From NCBI GenBank assembly GCA_019747155.1, contig JAIERD010000274.1:1-40336 (forward strand): a stretch of DNA of 40,336 nt, written 5' to 3'. Origin of the DNA: Pseudomonadaceae bacterium. Lineage in GTDB: Bacteria; Pseudomonadota; Gammaproteobacteria; Pseudomonadales; Pseudomonadaceae. The stretch's first letter is position 1; every line of letters starts with the position of its first letter. The notes under the pieces are model-generated. The model was not told the origin of the DNA. It worked only from the letters and a program-made list of their open reading frames with translations, and made no database searches. Shown here piece after piece: positions 18,960-28,679 of this stretch. Position numbers and translations under genes: made by a program.

Positions 18960-20396
18960 TTATTCCTTAGCCAGGCGGGTAATAACACAACCACTGTCCT
19001 GACTTTTGCGCGAATAACCCTCCCAGTCATACACTGACACATATGCTGGATAGAGCGCGCTGTCGCATAGCACTCGGTAATCCACACTGCGCGCGGGGAA
19101 AACTCGCGTCACACTATGCATAGGACCGGTCCAGCGCGCGCCGGAGCGAGCGAAATCGGCGAAGAAGTACGATTCAACCCCTGTATAACCGAATGAGACA
19201 GTAGTGTCCGGCGGCAGGCCAGTAATAAAGGCGCGTACCTTGTCTATTTCGCTGCCGGGTAGGAAGTCTCGGGAGAGCATCGACAGGCGTGGCTTGAGGG
19301 CGTCAAGCGGGGGAGTTCCACTGTTGGCATGCAGCCCAAATTGGTAGAGCAGCCCGCTGGCAATCAGAGCACAGCCCACGCGCCACCAGACTTGGCTCAG
19401 CGAAGATGTGCTCACCAGCACACCGAGCAACAGCAGCCAAAAACCGAAGTTATAACCGAAGCTGTACCACATGTTGTGGCCGTTCAAGGTCATGGCAATA
19501 AAAGCCACACCATACAGCGACAACAGGGCCTCGGCGCCCAAGCGGCGATGCGCTATCAGCTGCAAGCCGGGAATCAACAGCAGCAGGCCTATTAGCGTCC
19601 AGCCTTCTCGGCCACCCATTACCGGCGAGCCCAGCTTGTAGGCGAACTGGAACTGCATGTCCTGCCAGAAGCCGTCGATATGCTTGATCACAAACACACC
19701 GTAACCGGCCAACGCCAGCACGCTGATAACCAGTGCCAGCAACTCTCCCGGACCGATGCTGAGGGTTTCTCGGCGCAGAATCTTCCACAACACCAGCACG
19801 CCGTAGGGCAACAGGAAGTACACCGCGTTGTAATGCACGGTCGCGCCGAGCAACACCAGCGCCAGCCCTAAGGCATATTTGCCGCGTAGCGTCGCCAGCA
19901 GTGAGAGCAGAAAGATCAGCGTGTACAGCCCTTCCATTCGGGCAATGTTGGCAATTGCCAGCGAATAGGGGGAGAGGAAGGCCAGCAACATCAACACCAG
20001 TGCCAGCATCTGCCGCCAGCCGTTCAGTGTGCTGCGAACGATGGCCAGGCCCACGCCGAAGCAACCCGAATACAGCAGCGTGGAAAACCACCGGGAGATT
20101 TCAAAGCTATAGCCGAAGACTTTGTACACCCCGGCGAGCAGCAGCATGTAGCCCGGCGGCATCCACATTACCATCCGCTCACTATTTAGCCCGTAAACAT
20201 AAAAACTACCGGTACGACTGAACTCAAAGGCCTGCGAAGTGAAGGCTGTTTCATCGTTCCAAGGAATGGGAAACTCGAAGCCCAGCCTGATTCGAATAAA
20301 TAATACAACTGCACTCACAAGTGCCATGCAAGCCAACACAGGCCAATGTAATCGCACGAACGCAAGTCCGCGACTCAGTTGAAAAACAGAATGCAT
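18960..20396 (-). CDS. GT39-like polytopic glycosyltransferase
   Basis: 478 aa integral membrane protein. After a first helix (about 20-38), the periplasmic loop has WNDETAFTSQAFEF, with Asp48-Glu49 at the place where GT-C enzymes of the PMT/ArnT superfamily carry their catalytic acid. Later, MWMPPGYMLLLAGVYKVFG is typical of these families. About ten hydrophobic segments follow, then a soluble C-terminal region (residues ~370-478) with no domain I recognise. AAGGG lies eight bases before the ATG. It is four bases upstream of the AftB-like gene, so the two probably act together. A lipid-phosphate sugar donor is expected; the sugar is unknown. Confidence 0.75.
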   Translation of the reverse strand: MHSVFQLSRGLAFVRLHWPVLACMALVSAVVLFIRIRLGFEFPIPWNDETAFTSQAFEFSRTGSFYVYGLNSERMVMWMPPGYMLLLAGVYKVFGYSFEISRWFSTLLYSGCFGVGLAIVRSTLNGWRQMLALVLMLLAFLSPYSLAIANIARMEGLYTLIFLLSLLATLRGKYALGLALVLLGATVHYNAVYFLLPYGVLVLWKILRRETLSIGPGELLALVISVLALAGYGVFVIKHIDGFWQDMQFQFAYKLGSPVMGGREGWTLIGLLLLIPGLQLIAHRRLGAEALLSLYGVAFIAMTLNGHNMWYSFGYNFGFWLLLLGVLVSTSSLSQVWWRVGCALIASGLLYQFGLHANSGTPPLDALKPRLSMLSRDFLPGSEIDKVRAFITGLPPDTTVSFGYTGVESYFFADFARSGARWTGPMHSVTRVFPARSVDYRVLCDSALYPAYVSVYDWEGYSRKSQDSGCVITRLAKE

Positions 20397-20465
20397 TCAC
20401 TAAACCCTTCAGGCAATTTATTCAGTCTCCTCCTTGGGCACGGAGGGCAACTTACGTTTAAAAAA

Positions 20466-21311
20466 CTATTTAATCGACACCAAATTTTTAACTGATGTGA
20501 TTATTTTGGCAAGGCGCCAAAAACGACTGTTATATATTTCGGTTAATTTCGCCTCAGCCAACTCAGCACGATTCGTAGCGCTGCACAGATCAGTCCGAAT
20601 TGCTTGCACATCTACGACGGGATGACTAAATAAATGCCCAGCGCAAAGCCGAAAATCGTCTAAAAAATTAGGTGGTAATGAGAGAGGCACGAGGAGTTCA
20701 AGCCTTTCCTGAGCAACGTAATAACGATTTATTCCATCGCAAAGAGCAAATTTATAGCCCGCTTCGAGAATAATTGACGTCCATTCAGGGTCGATATCAT
20801 AAGATGACTCAACAAGGATTATCCAAGGACGCCATCGCTGAAAATCCATGCCGCGTAGTACTTGCTCTTCAAAACCTTCGACATCGATTTTTATAAATTG
20901 TAGAGGCAGCTCACTGTGAACATGCTCCTCACAAATACTGGTGAGGGTTCGCGTCTTTACCGTACGTTGGATAAAGGGAATGCCTTCGGCTTTCTGCCTC
21001 TCCGCCATTTCTAAACTGAGTGTCGAAAGCCCCGTTTCGGGGGATTCGAAAAAAACCAGTTCATTTTCCTCATCACCTACCGCCACACACAAGTTCACAT
21101 CTTCAGGACGTTCCGCGCAGAGCGACTCGTAGTAATGCAGTACCGGTTCGATATTGATACCACGCCAACCGCGCTCATACAGCGAGCGGGTTACTGAGTC
21201 TCGCGTGGGATGATTAGCACCGATATCAATATAAAAACCCGGACCAAAAAGTTTTAATGTTCGCCACAGAGTCACATCTTCAAAATTTTGCGCATAGGAG
21301 GTAAATGTCAT
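20466..21311 (-). CDS. FkbM-family methyltransferase
   Basis: 281 aa from ATG 21311 (AAGGA nine bases upstream; the in-frame ATG at 21320 is too close to it). SAM-binding motif FYIDIGANHP (about 26-35), then the acidic GINIEPV, and the FkbM signature FIKIDVEGFEEQVLRGMDFQ (about 135-154). Enzymes of this family often O-methylate sugars. A C-terminal extension of about 60 residues ends in NSRFWRLAKIITS, a tail often found on glycan-locus proteins. AT-rich like the two GT-C genes that follow. It lies 118 bases downstream of the methyltransferase at 21430 on the same strand. Target sugar unknown. Confidence 0.87.
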   Translation of the reverse strand: MTFTSYAQNFEDVTLWRTLKLFGPGFYIDIGANHPTRDSVTRSLYERGWRGINIEPVLHYYESLCAERPEDVNLCVAVGDEENELVFFESPETGLSTLSLEMAERQKAEGIPFIQRTVKTRTLTSICEEHVHSELPLQFIKIDVEGFEEQVLRGMDFQRWRPWIILVESSYDIDPEWTSIILEAGYKFALCDGINRYYVAQERLELLVPLSLPPNFLDDFRLCAGHLFSHPVVDVQAIRTDLCSATNRAELAEAKLTEIYNSRFWRLAKIITSVKNLVSIK

Positions 21312-21429
21312 GCTGAGCATTCCTTGGTTTTATTAGCCTCAGCTAACACTGAGCTGCTGTTTACTCACACACTGCAGCCTGAGCGTTCAATCAGAGCAAC
21401 TCGGCATCAGCGCACAAAGTGTGCTTACG

Positions 21430-22269
21430 TCAGGATAAAAATGGCTTGCGCGCTATGATCGCCTGGCTTTTGGGCATCACCCGATCAAGCGCCTGCTTGA
21501 CCTGTGCACCACCCGGTGTTTCCAGCAGGGTCGCCCAAGTCCGTGCCCAATTATCCAGCAGCGGATGCTCGGGTGAAGACAGGTCTTTTTTGCAAACCCA
21601 GAAAAACGCCCACCACACTGCCCAATAAAAACCGTAATAACTATGTCGCTCAATCACTAACCCGGCATCTTGTACCAAGCGCTCAAACTCATGGCGGCTA
21701 AAAATATTGATATGGTTAGGTTTTTCAAAGTGCGCCGACGGTGCCAACTGTTGCTGCACCCCCTCACTGGCGGCATCGGGCACAGTAATCAGGTACAAAG
21801 CGCCCGGTTTACCCACTCGTACCAACTCTTTCATAAAGTCCGCAGGCACATCCACGTGCTCCAACACCTCCATAGCAATTAGCTTGTCGACATGGCCATC
21901 GGGCAACGGCAAAGGGTTGCCATCGGTAACCAGCGGATGCAGCGCGCGAGCCGGGGAGTCTTTTAGCAGCCGCTCGACCGCGCTGACCCGCTCTGGATTA
22001 ATGTCGGCAAAAATAACTTCAGCTTTCATCTTGGCGCAGAAGTGGGTAAATGGACCTTCTCCACAACCGACATCCAAGACGGTATCTTCTGGCAGGATCG
22101 GAAAACCTTGCAATAACTCGCCGGTTTCGGTGTTGAACCAGCCACTCATGCAGGCATCGACCAGCGCGAAGTCGCCCACCGGAGCTTCAACTTCTGCGCT
22201 ATTGACCGGGGGATTACTCATAGCAACTAAACTGGATCGTCCGAAGAGTTTCTTAATAACACTAAACAT
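21430..22269 (-). CDS. Class I SAM-dependent methyltransferase (paralogue of 23435-24331)
   Basis: 279 aa. SAM motif I VLDVGCGEGPFTHFC (about 64-78), acidic motif FADINPE, and post-I motif KLIAMEVLEHVDVPADFMKE. The C-terminal part HINIFSRHEFERLVQDAGL, ERHSYYGFYWAVWWAFFWVC is shared almost word for word with the gene at 23435-24331, so the two arose by duplication and flank an acyltransferase. In P. aeruginosa two methyltransferases, one acyltransferase and two glycosyltransferases (PA5455-PA5459) are needed for normal CPA; this is the same set. Methylation of terminal rhamnose is the likely job. It begins two bases after the acyltransferase stop. Confidence 0.88.
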   Translation of the reverse strand: MFSVIKKLFGRSSLVAMSNPPVNSAEVEAPVGDFALVDACMSGWFNTETGELLQGFPILPEDTVLDVGCGEGPFTHFCAKMKAEVIFADINPERVSAVERLLKDSPARALHPLVTDGNPLPLPDGHVDKLIAMEVLEHVDVPADFMKELVRVGKPGALYLITVPDAASEGVQQQLAPSAHFEKPNHINIFSRHEFERLVQDAGLVIERHSYYGFYWAVWWAFFWVCKKDLSSPEHPLLDNWARTWATLLETPGGAQVKQALDRVMPKSQAIIARKPFLS

Positions 22270-22271
22270 TA

Positions 22272-23438
22272 CTAACCCTTGATTGGCTGTATGGTGGGTT
22301 CACTCTGCACGGTTCTTTCTGACTCGGCCGCTAAAAAACGCTTGGCGATAAACGAGCCGCGCAACCGAAATGGCGTTTCGATCAGGCGGTAGTTCAATTC
22401 GCTGAGAAGGATAAGCAGAATGCTTGCCGTGAACAGCAACGGGAAAAACAACTCATCGCCAGGAGTAACTCCAGGGCGCAAGCGAAACCAAATCTCGCGG
22501 GCTAAATAAAACGCCGGAATATGGATCAGATAGATGGCGTAAGAGCGCGTCCCGACCCAAAGTAGCAACCGCTTCATTGGCCCAGCAGGGATGAACAGGT
22601 CCATATCGTAAGAGGCGATCCATACCAGCAGTAACGACAATACGGCGAACAAGCTGAACTTATAGGACACCACGTGCAGAACCTCGGAGCCTGCGACGCC
22701 CATACAAAAACACAGCGCTAGCATGGCCAATGTGCCAGCCCACCAAGTACGGGAGAGAAATACCGGGCGAACCATGGCATAGGTGCTGTGCTGACTCCAG
22801 ATGGCCAGTAATACACCTAAGGCAATCGCATCCGTACGAAATACCACAGCCATCAATGTTCGAGTCGACAACAACTGAAAGACCACCAGAGCTATCAACA
22901 CATACGGCAAAAATCGCCGACTGACCAATACCAGTAACGGCAGAATCAAATAAAATTGTTCCTCCAGCGACAAGGTCCAATAGACGAAACTGGCACCGTA
23001 TTCGCTGCGCCCGAAGGTCTCTGCGAAGCGCAGATTAGCCACCTGCAGCACGCCGGCGACGGTCGACTCTAGGTTCGCTCGAAAGCCACCGAACACCCCT
23101 GACTGGTTAAATAGCACCACCGCCAACAAGGTCAGGACCAGCCAGGTCCAGGCCGATGGCAAAAGGCGCCAGGCGCGGCGAATCCAGAACGCCACTGTGA
23201 TCCTGAATGCCATATCCGATCCGGTACTGGCCTGCAGCCGTGGCACCAGCTCACGAGCGATGACAAAGCCCGAAATAGCGAAGAATAAATCGACACCAAA
23301 GTAGCCGCCGAAATAAACCGCTACTCGTGCCAGCCCCGGCGTAGTCCAGGTAAATAAATTACCTAGGGCATGGTGCAGCACCACGAAGAGCACGGCAAAG
23401 CCGCGCAGAACCTCGATGTCGTCGATTCGTTTGCTCAT
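22272..23438 (-). CDS. Membrane O-acyltransferase (acyltransferase 3 family) of the CPA accessory operon
   Basis: 388 aa, about ten hydrophobic segments. Hallmarks: IEVLRGFAVLFVVLHHALGN with the conserved His pair near residues 22-23, GVDLFFAISGFVIAREL, WIRRAWRLLPSAW and YWTLSLEEQFYLILPLL. The start ATG overlaps the stop of the methyltransferase upstream (ATGA), so it is co-translated with it. By position it corresponds to the acetyltransferase of the P. aeruginosa PA5455-PA5459 set that modifies CPA. It is related to, but clearly different from, the AT-rich acyltransferase at 16187-17314. Confidence 0.88.
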   Translation of the reverse strand: MSKRIDDIEVLRGFAVLFVVLHHALGNLFTWTTPGLARVAVYFGGYFGVDLFFAISGFVIARELVPRLQASTGSDMAFRITVAFWIRRAWRLLPSAWTWLVLTLLAVVLFNQSGVFGGFRANLESTVAGVLQVANLRFAETFGRSEYGASFVYWTLSLEEQFYLILPLLVLVSRRFLPYVLIALVVFQLLSTRTLMAVVFRTDAIALGVLLAIWSQHSTYAMVRPVFLSRTWWAGTLAMLALCFCMGVAGSEVLHVVSYKFSLFAVLSLLLVWIASYDMDLFIPAGPMKRLLLWVGTRSYAIYLIHIPAFYLAREIWFRLRPGVTPGDELFFPLLFTASILLILLSELNYRLIETPFRLRGSFIAKRFLAAESERTVQSEPTIQPIKG

Positions 23439-24331
23439 GGAGCACCTTCGCCGGGCAGTGGTTTACGTGCCAGGATAATTTGCGTTTTTGGCAGGGCCTG
23501 ATCCAGGGCCGCACGGATTTTTTCGCCACCTGGCAGGTTGATTGTTTCGTACCAGAGCGTGGCCCAGCTGTTAAGCAGTGGGTGAAAGGGCCCTTCCAGC
23601 TGATCATGCGTCGCACCACTAAAGACGTGCCCTTCGGCCTGTTTGGTGCCCCAAAACAGCATCATCCACAGCGTCCAATAAAAGCCGTAATAGTTGCGCG
23701 TCTCGATGATCAGCCCGGCACTTTCCACCAGTTCACCAAAAGCCTCGCGAGAAAATACGTTGATATGATTGGGCGACTCGAAATGCAGCGCTGGCGCCAC
23801 CGCGCGCTGTAATTCTTCACTGGCTTGATCGGGCACCGAAATAAAATACTGCGCACCTGGGCGACCGACTCTAACTAACTCCTGGAGTATCGCCAGCGGC
23901 TGCTCGACATGTTCCAACACTTCAAGCGCAATGACCTTACTGGCCAGGTTGTCCGCCAAGGGTAAGGGCAGGCTGTTCGAGACGATGCCCTCGGCTTGCC
24001 GGGCTGGCGTCTCGCGAACCTTTTCACGCAGCGCTTCGATTTTCGCAGCCTCGCTGTCGGTGAAGATCACATGTGCGCCGCGCCGAGCACAGAACAGCGT
24101 CGAACCACCATGCCCGCAGCCCAAGTCCAGCACCACATCGTCAGCCGCAATACAAAAGCCGCGAAACAATTCATCCGAGGCATTCTGAAACCAACCGCCC
24201 ATTACCGCATCCACTAGACCACAGTCACGAGAGTCGACTAATACTGGGGTAGATACCTGCGCAGCCGGCTCTGCCACAACGCTAGGAGTCGTCGCGCGGC
24301 GGCGCTGCCACCACTTACGCAAGGCTTGCAT
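23435..24331 (-). CDS. Class I SAM-dependent methyltransferase (paralogue of 21430-22269)
   Basis: 298 aa. A basic N-terminus (ALRKWWQRRRAT) precedes a linker and the SAM domain: VLDLGCGHGGSTLFC (about 63-77), FTDSEAAK and SKVIALEVLEHVEQPLAILQ. It shares ALVDA-type N-terminal wording (GLVDAVMGGWFQNASDELFRGF against ALVDACMSGWFNTETGELLQGF) and HINVFSR, YYGFYWTLWMMLFWG with its paralogue. The start overlaps the upstream glycosyltransferase by 17 bases. Likely sugar O-methyltransferase of the CPA accessory operon, perhaps giving a different methylation site from its paralogue. Confidence 0.88.
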   Translation of the reverse strand: MQALRKWWQRRRATTPSVVAEPAAQVSTPVLVDSRDCGLVDAVMGGWFQNASDELFRGFCIAADDVVLDLGCGHGGSTLFCARRGAHVIFTDSEAAKIEALREKVRETPARQAEGIVSNSLPLPLADNLASKVIALEVLEHVEQPLAILQELVRVGRPGAQYFISVPDQASEELQRAVAPALHFESPNHINVFSREAFGELVESAGLIIETRNYYGFYWTLWMMLFWGTKQAEGHVFSGATHDQLEGPFHPLLNSWATLWYETINLPGGEKIRAALDQALPKTQIILARKPLPGEGAP

Positions 24332-25924
24332 GCGCTTGGCCCCCCATAGCTAAGAACGTCTTGAGGCGCTCGGTAGCCACCGCTTGCGAGCAATGCGTAC
24401 GCATTCGCTCAATGGCCGCATCCGACATGCGCTTATACCGCTCAGGGTCATTCTTGGCGCAGTGATACGCCGCTTGATAGGCGCTGACTAGAGATTCCCA
24501 ATTGAGCTGATGACGGCAGGTACGGTAGGCCAAGCGCGGATCATGAGACCAGGCGCTAGCGTCCAGCCAGCTATCAACAACGAAGGCCACCTCTTCATCG
24601 ATATAGTCGAGCATCGCCGAATGAAGCGGTGCAATTGCGGGTTTTCCGCAAGATAGAAACTCCATCAAGGGCAAGCACTGACCCTCTCCGTGCGAGGCAT
24701 TAACCGCAAAGGCGCTTGCACGAATCAAACTATCGAATTCGCTGCCTTCAAGGTAACCATGCAGCAGGACTACCCGGCATTTGTATGTGGGCATGCGCGC
24801 CATCCAGATCAGCATGTCATGCATGGCGGACTCATACTCGCGGTGCCCAAGCTTGAATACCAGGGTGGCATCGGGAACGTCGCGAAAAGCCGCGCAGAAG
24901 GCGGTCAACATGTCCGCCCAATTCTTGCGACCATCGTAGGGATTGAACAGTGCAGTAAAAATCATCCCAGAGAGTTCAAGACGGCTATCTGTCGGCAGCC
25001 ACTCTGGCATTCGCGGGGTGAGCCCGGATGCAGGCGGATGCGGAGGCTCCACGGTATTGCGTGGCTCCAGACGCTTTCCATCATCCTCATAAACCAGATC
25101 TACCACCGGCTCATCTTGGGCTATCAAGTCAATGTTCTGATCAACCCTTGGGCCTGGTCTGGGCAAAAAAGACAGATGCGGGCAAAGAACATTGAGATAC
25201 CACTCGCCCAAGTAGCGGCGGGTAACCTGCAGGCGAGACTGCTGACGAGTTGGTTGCATTTCCGGTTCCCGTTCAGGCTCCGGGGACGCAGGCTGAGAGC
25301 GAGCCATGGCGCTCTCATGCTCGCGAATGGCTTGAATAACTCTTGCCGCTGCATTCGGACCCGAAATATAGGGCGCTAAAGCTGGGTCGTGACTATCCAC
25401 GACAACGCCGGAGCGCACCTGTATCACTACTTTATCCGTCAGCGGGAGAACAACGGGCTGCGCTCTGAAGCCAGCAAACTTGTCCCAAACCGGCGAGGGG
25501 ATCGAGACGATGGGAAATTGGGCCCCCATTTCTTTACGTACCGCGTCGACAATCATCTGCGAGTGGGTAATGGCACTACCACATTTGCCCAACACATGAC
25601 CCCAGTCTTGGTTGACCTCATCGAGCCAGTGCTCATTAGGAATGCTGTCAAATTCCCAGGCAAATACCGGAATGGTTGGGCAGCGCAAGTCAGTAAGGGT
25701 TTTTTGCGGCGGTGAAAACGATAGGAATACGCAGCGTTCGCCAGCCGCGCAGGTCTGGTCATAGAGGCGATCCACTTCCACCTCTGGTTGTTCAACGACC
25801 AGCACTTCACCTAGGTTTTGTAGCACCGGCAGAAAATCACGTAACACAAAGTAATAGCTGTATTCCGGCAGGCCCATGCTGGTCGCAATACGTGCGGCAG
25901 TCACTTGCGAATAGACAAGAAACT

Positions 25925-25928
<4 letters not shown>
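24315..25928 (-). CDS. GT-B glycosyltransferase (paralogue of 25925-27451)
   Basis: 537 aa. The N-terminal domain starts MKFLVYSQVTAARIATSMGL and includes LSFSPPQKTL, CPTIPVFAWEFDSIP. A linker of low complexity and charge (about 210-235, with PEPEREPEM) separates it from a second domain that is GT4-like: FTALFNPYDGRKNW, VVLLHGYLEGSEFDSLIRAS and the donor-binding GEGQCLPLMEFLSCGKPAIAP. The start overlaps the stop of the previous gene (ATGA). It is a tandem duplicate of 25925-27451. By order it matches one of the two glycosyltransferases in the P. aeruginosa CPA accessory cluster. Sugar and linkage cannot be told. Confidence 0.87.
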
Positions 25929-27451
<1,523 letters not shown>

Positions 27452-27877
27452 TGGGTCACACAAGCTATGCCGCTCTAGGCTGCAGGTGCTCTGCTCCTTG
27501 ATAGTGGCTTGTTTCTTATTAGTGTCCAACATCACCGCTGACGCAGTCAGAGCATGTATGGATATTGAGTGCGACTTAAAGGAGATAGGCGCTTTTGGTT
27601 CAAAAACTCCGCGAGTTTATGGCCAACTATGCAGATCAACAAGGCATGATTATCTACGTCACCCGACTATGCCCCCCTTCCACTGAGGACAAGCTGTAGC
27701 AATACCAGCAAAGAACGATGCGGGGCCGATCGGCAGGTTGAGCTCGATAAGCCGTTTGGGTGTTAGCCTCCGCACCGCGCATAAAGCGCTGGCCGCAACT
27801 CGCCGGCTTGGCTACCCTTACAGCCTCTGTGCCGTGCCTATATGCGCGGCCGTGTTTGCCAACTCAGGAGCCTCACC
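27452..27877. other. 426-base intergenic region between divergent genes
   Basis: This gap must hold the promoter of the accessory glycosyltransferase operon (minus) and that of the DUF2388 gene (plus). I see no convincing -35/-10 pair for either; TATATG near 27839 with TTACAG near 27818 is a weak candidate for the plus strand. A small open frame at 27595-27699 is listed separately. No repeat or stable terminator was noticed. Confidence 0.5.
27595..27699 (+). CDS. Possible 34-residue small ORF
   Basis: TTG at 27595 follows AAAGGAG (27578-27584) at ten bases and opens a 34-codon frame ending at TAG 27697-27699. An internal ATG at 27619 would give 26 residues. The reading (start VQKLREFMANYADQQ, then MIIYVTRLCPPSTEDKL) looks like real protein composition, but I recognise no family. 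It may be a small protein or the remnant of an older gene; chance is also possible at this length. Confidence 0.25.
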   Translation: MVQKLREFMANYADQQGMIIYVTRLCPPSTEDKL

Positions 27878-28186
27878 ATGCCCACACTTCGTCTGTTTAG
27901 CGCTGCTGCGTTGCTGGCCCTGGCCACCAGTGCTTCGGCCACCAGTTTTGTGATCACCACCGATTGGACTGTTGATGCCTTTGGCTCGACGTCGGATGCC
28001 ACCTCGTCGTCGAGTAAAGACAACAAGGTGATCCTGGCGGCCCGTGATGACGCGGCCAGCTTTGTTGCCAGCCAAGGCGCGATTCGTGGCGCACAACTGG
28101 AGGCAGCCTTGCAGCAGATCCATCAGCACTCGCCTGAGCTGCAAGCGACTGACGCACAACTGGCACAAGCGATTTTGGCTTACTGA
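27878..28186 (+). CDS. Small secreted DUF2388-like protein
   Basis: 102 aa from ATG 27878 with AGGAG seven bases upstream. A clear Sec signal peptide (MPTLRLFSAAALLALATSA, cleavage after about residue 21 at ASA). The mature part, about 80 residues, is Ser/Thr-rich at first (GSTSDATSSSSKDNK) and then has the conserved block ARDDAASFVASQGAIRGAQL. The same block occurs in the next gene (28359-28679), so these are paralogues. Function unknown; probably periplasmic. A strong hairpin after the stop (28195-28224) separates it from the second copy. Confidence 0.85.
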   Translation: MPTLRLFSAAALLALATSASATSFVITTDWTVDAFGSTSDATSSSSKDNKVILAARDDAASFVASQGAIRGAQLEAALQQIHQHSPELQATDAQLAQAILAY

Positions 28187-28194
28187 TCGACTCC

Positions 28195-28231
28195 GCTTGC
28201 GACCTTGCTGCCAAGGTCGCAAGCATTGTTT
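28195..28231 (+). terminator. Rho-independent terminator after first DUF2388-like gene
   Basis: Perfect 13-bp inverted repeat GCTTGCGACCTTG (28195-28207) and CAAGGTCGCAAGC (28212-28224) with a four-base loop, followed by ATTGTTT. The U-run is short, so efficiency is uncertain. Confidence 0.75.
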
Positions 28232-28289
28232 CAGCCCCGTTAGATCCCTCGCCGCACCGCAATACCCCCCGCTAAATTACGAGCAGCCC

Positions 28290-28318
28290 CTGCATAAACT
28301 GCACACATAGGCGATAAT
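28290..28318 (+). promoter_or_regulatory. Possible promoter of second DUF2388-like gene
   Basis: GATAAT at 28313-28318 is a fair -10 box; the -35 region (CTGCAT, 28290-28295, 17 bases upstream) is poor. It lies between the terminator at 28195-28231 and the start at 28359, where a promoter is needed. Confidence 0.3.
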
Positions 28319-28358
28319 CGGCCGCTCGATTTTTGTTTGTGTATCGCTCGGAGTGTTT

Positions 28359-28679
28359 ATGCGTAGCCCGCTGTTTGTTGCCGCTGCAGTTCTGTCCCTG
28401 TTTGCCGCTGGCGTCCAAGCGCAAACCTTGGTCGCCACCAGTAACATCTTGGTCCGCGCCACCGGCCGTACTATCGACTTCAGCTCCGACACCACCACCT
28501 CGATTCGCGACTCCAAGATAGTGGTTGACGCGCACGACGACGCAGCCAGTTTCGTCGCCAGCAATGGGGCGATTCGCGGCGCGCAGCTGGAGGCCGCGTT
28601 CGGCGCTATTCGTGCCCAGTTACCGGCCGCCCGCGACGCCTCGGATCAGGAACTGGCAGCGGCTATTCTCGCTCCGTGA
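28359..28679 (+). CDS. Small secreted DUF2388-like protein, second copy
   Basis: 106 aa from ATG 28359, with GGAG five bases upstream. Signal peptide MRSPLFVAAAVLSLFAAGVQ with likely cleavage after Ala21. Mature part has DAHDDAASFVASNGAIRGAQ followed by LEAAFGAIRAQLP, nearly the same as in the gene at 27878. Its stop overlaps the GTG start of the DUF4105 gene (GTGA), so the two are translationally coupled, which suggests a shared pathway. Function unknown. Confidence 0.86.
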   Translation: MRSPLFVAAAVLSLFAAGVQAQTLVATSNILVRATGRTIDFSSDTTTSIRDSKIVVDAHDDAASFVASNGAIRGAQLEAAFGAIRAQLPAARDASDQELAAAILAP

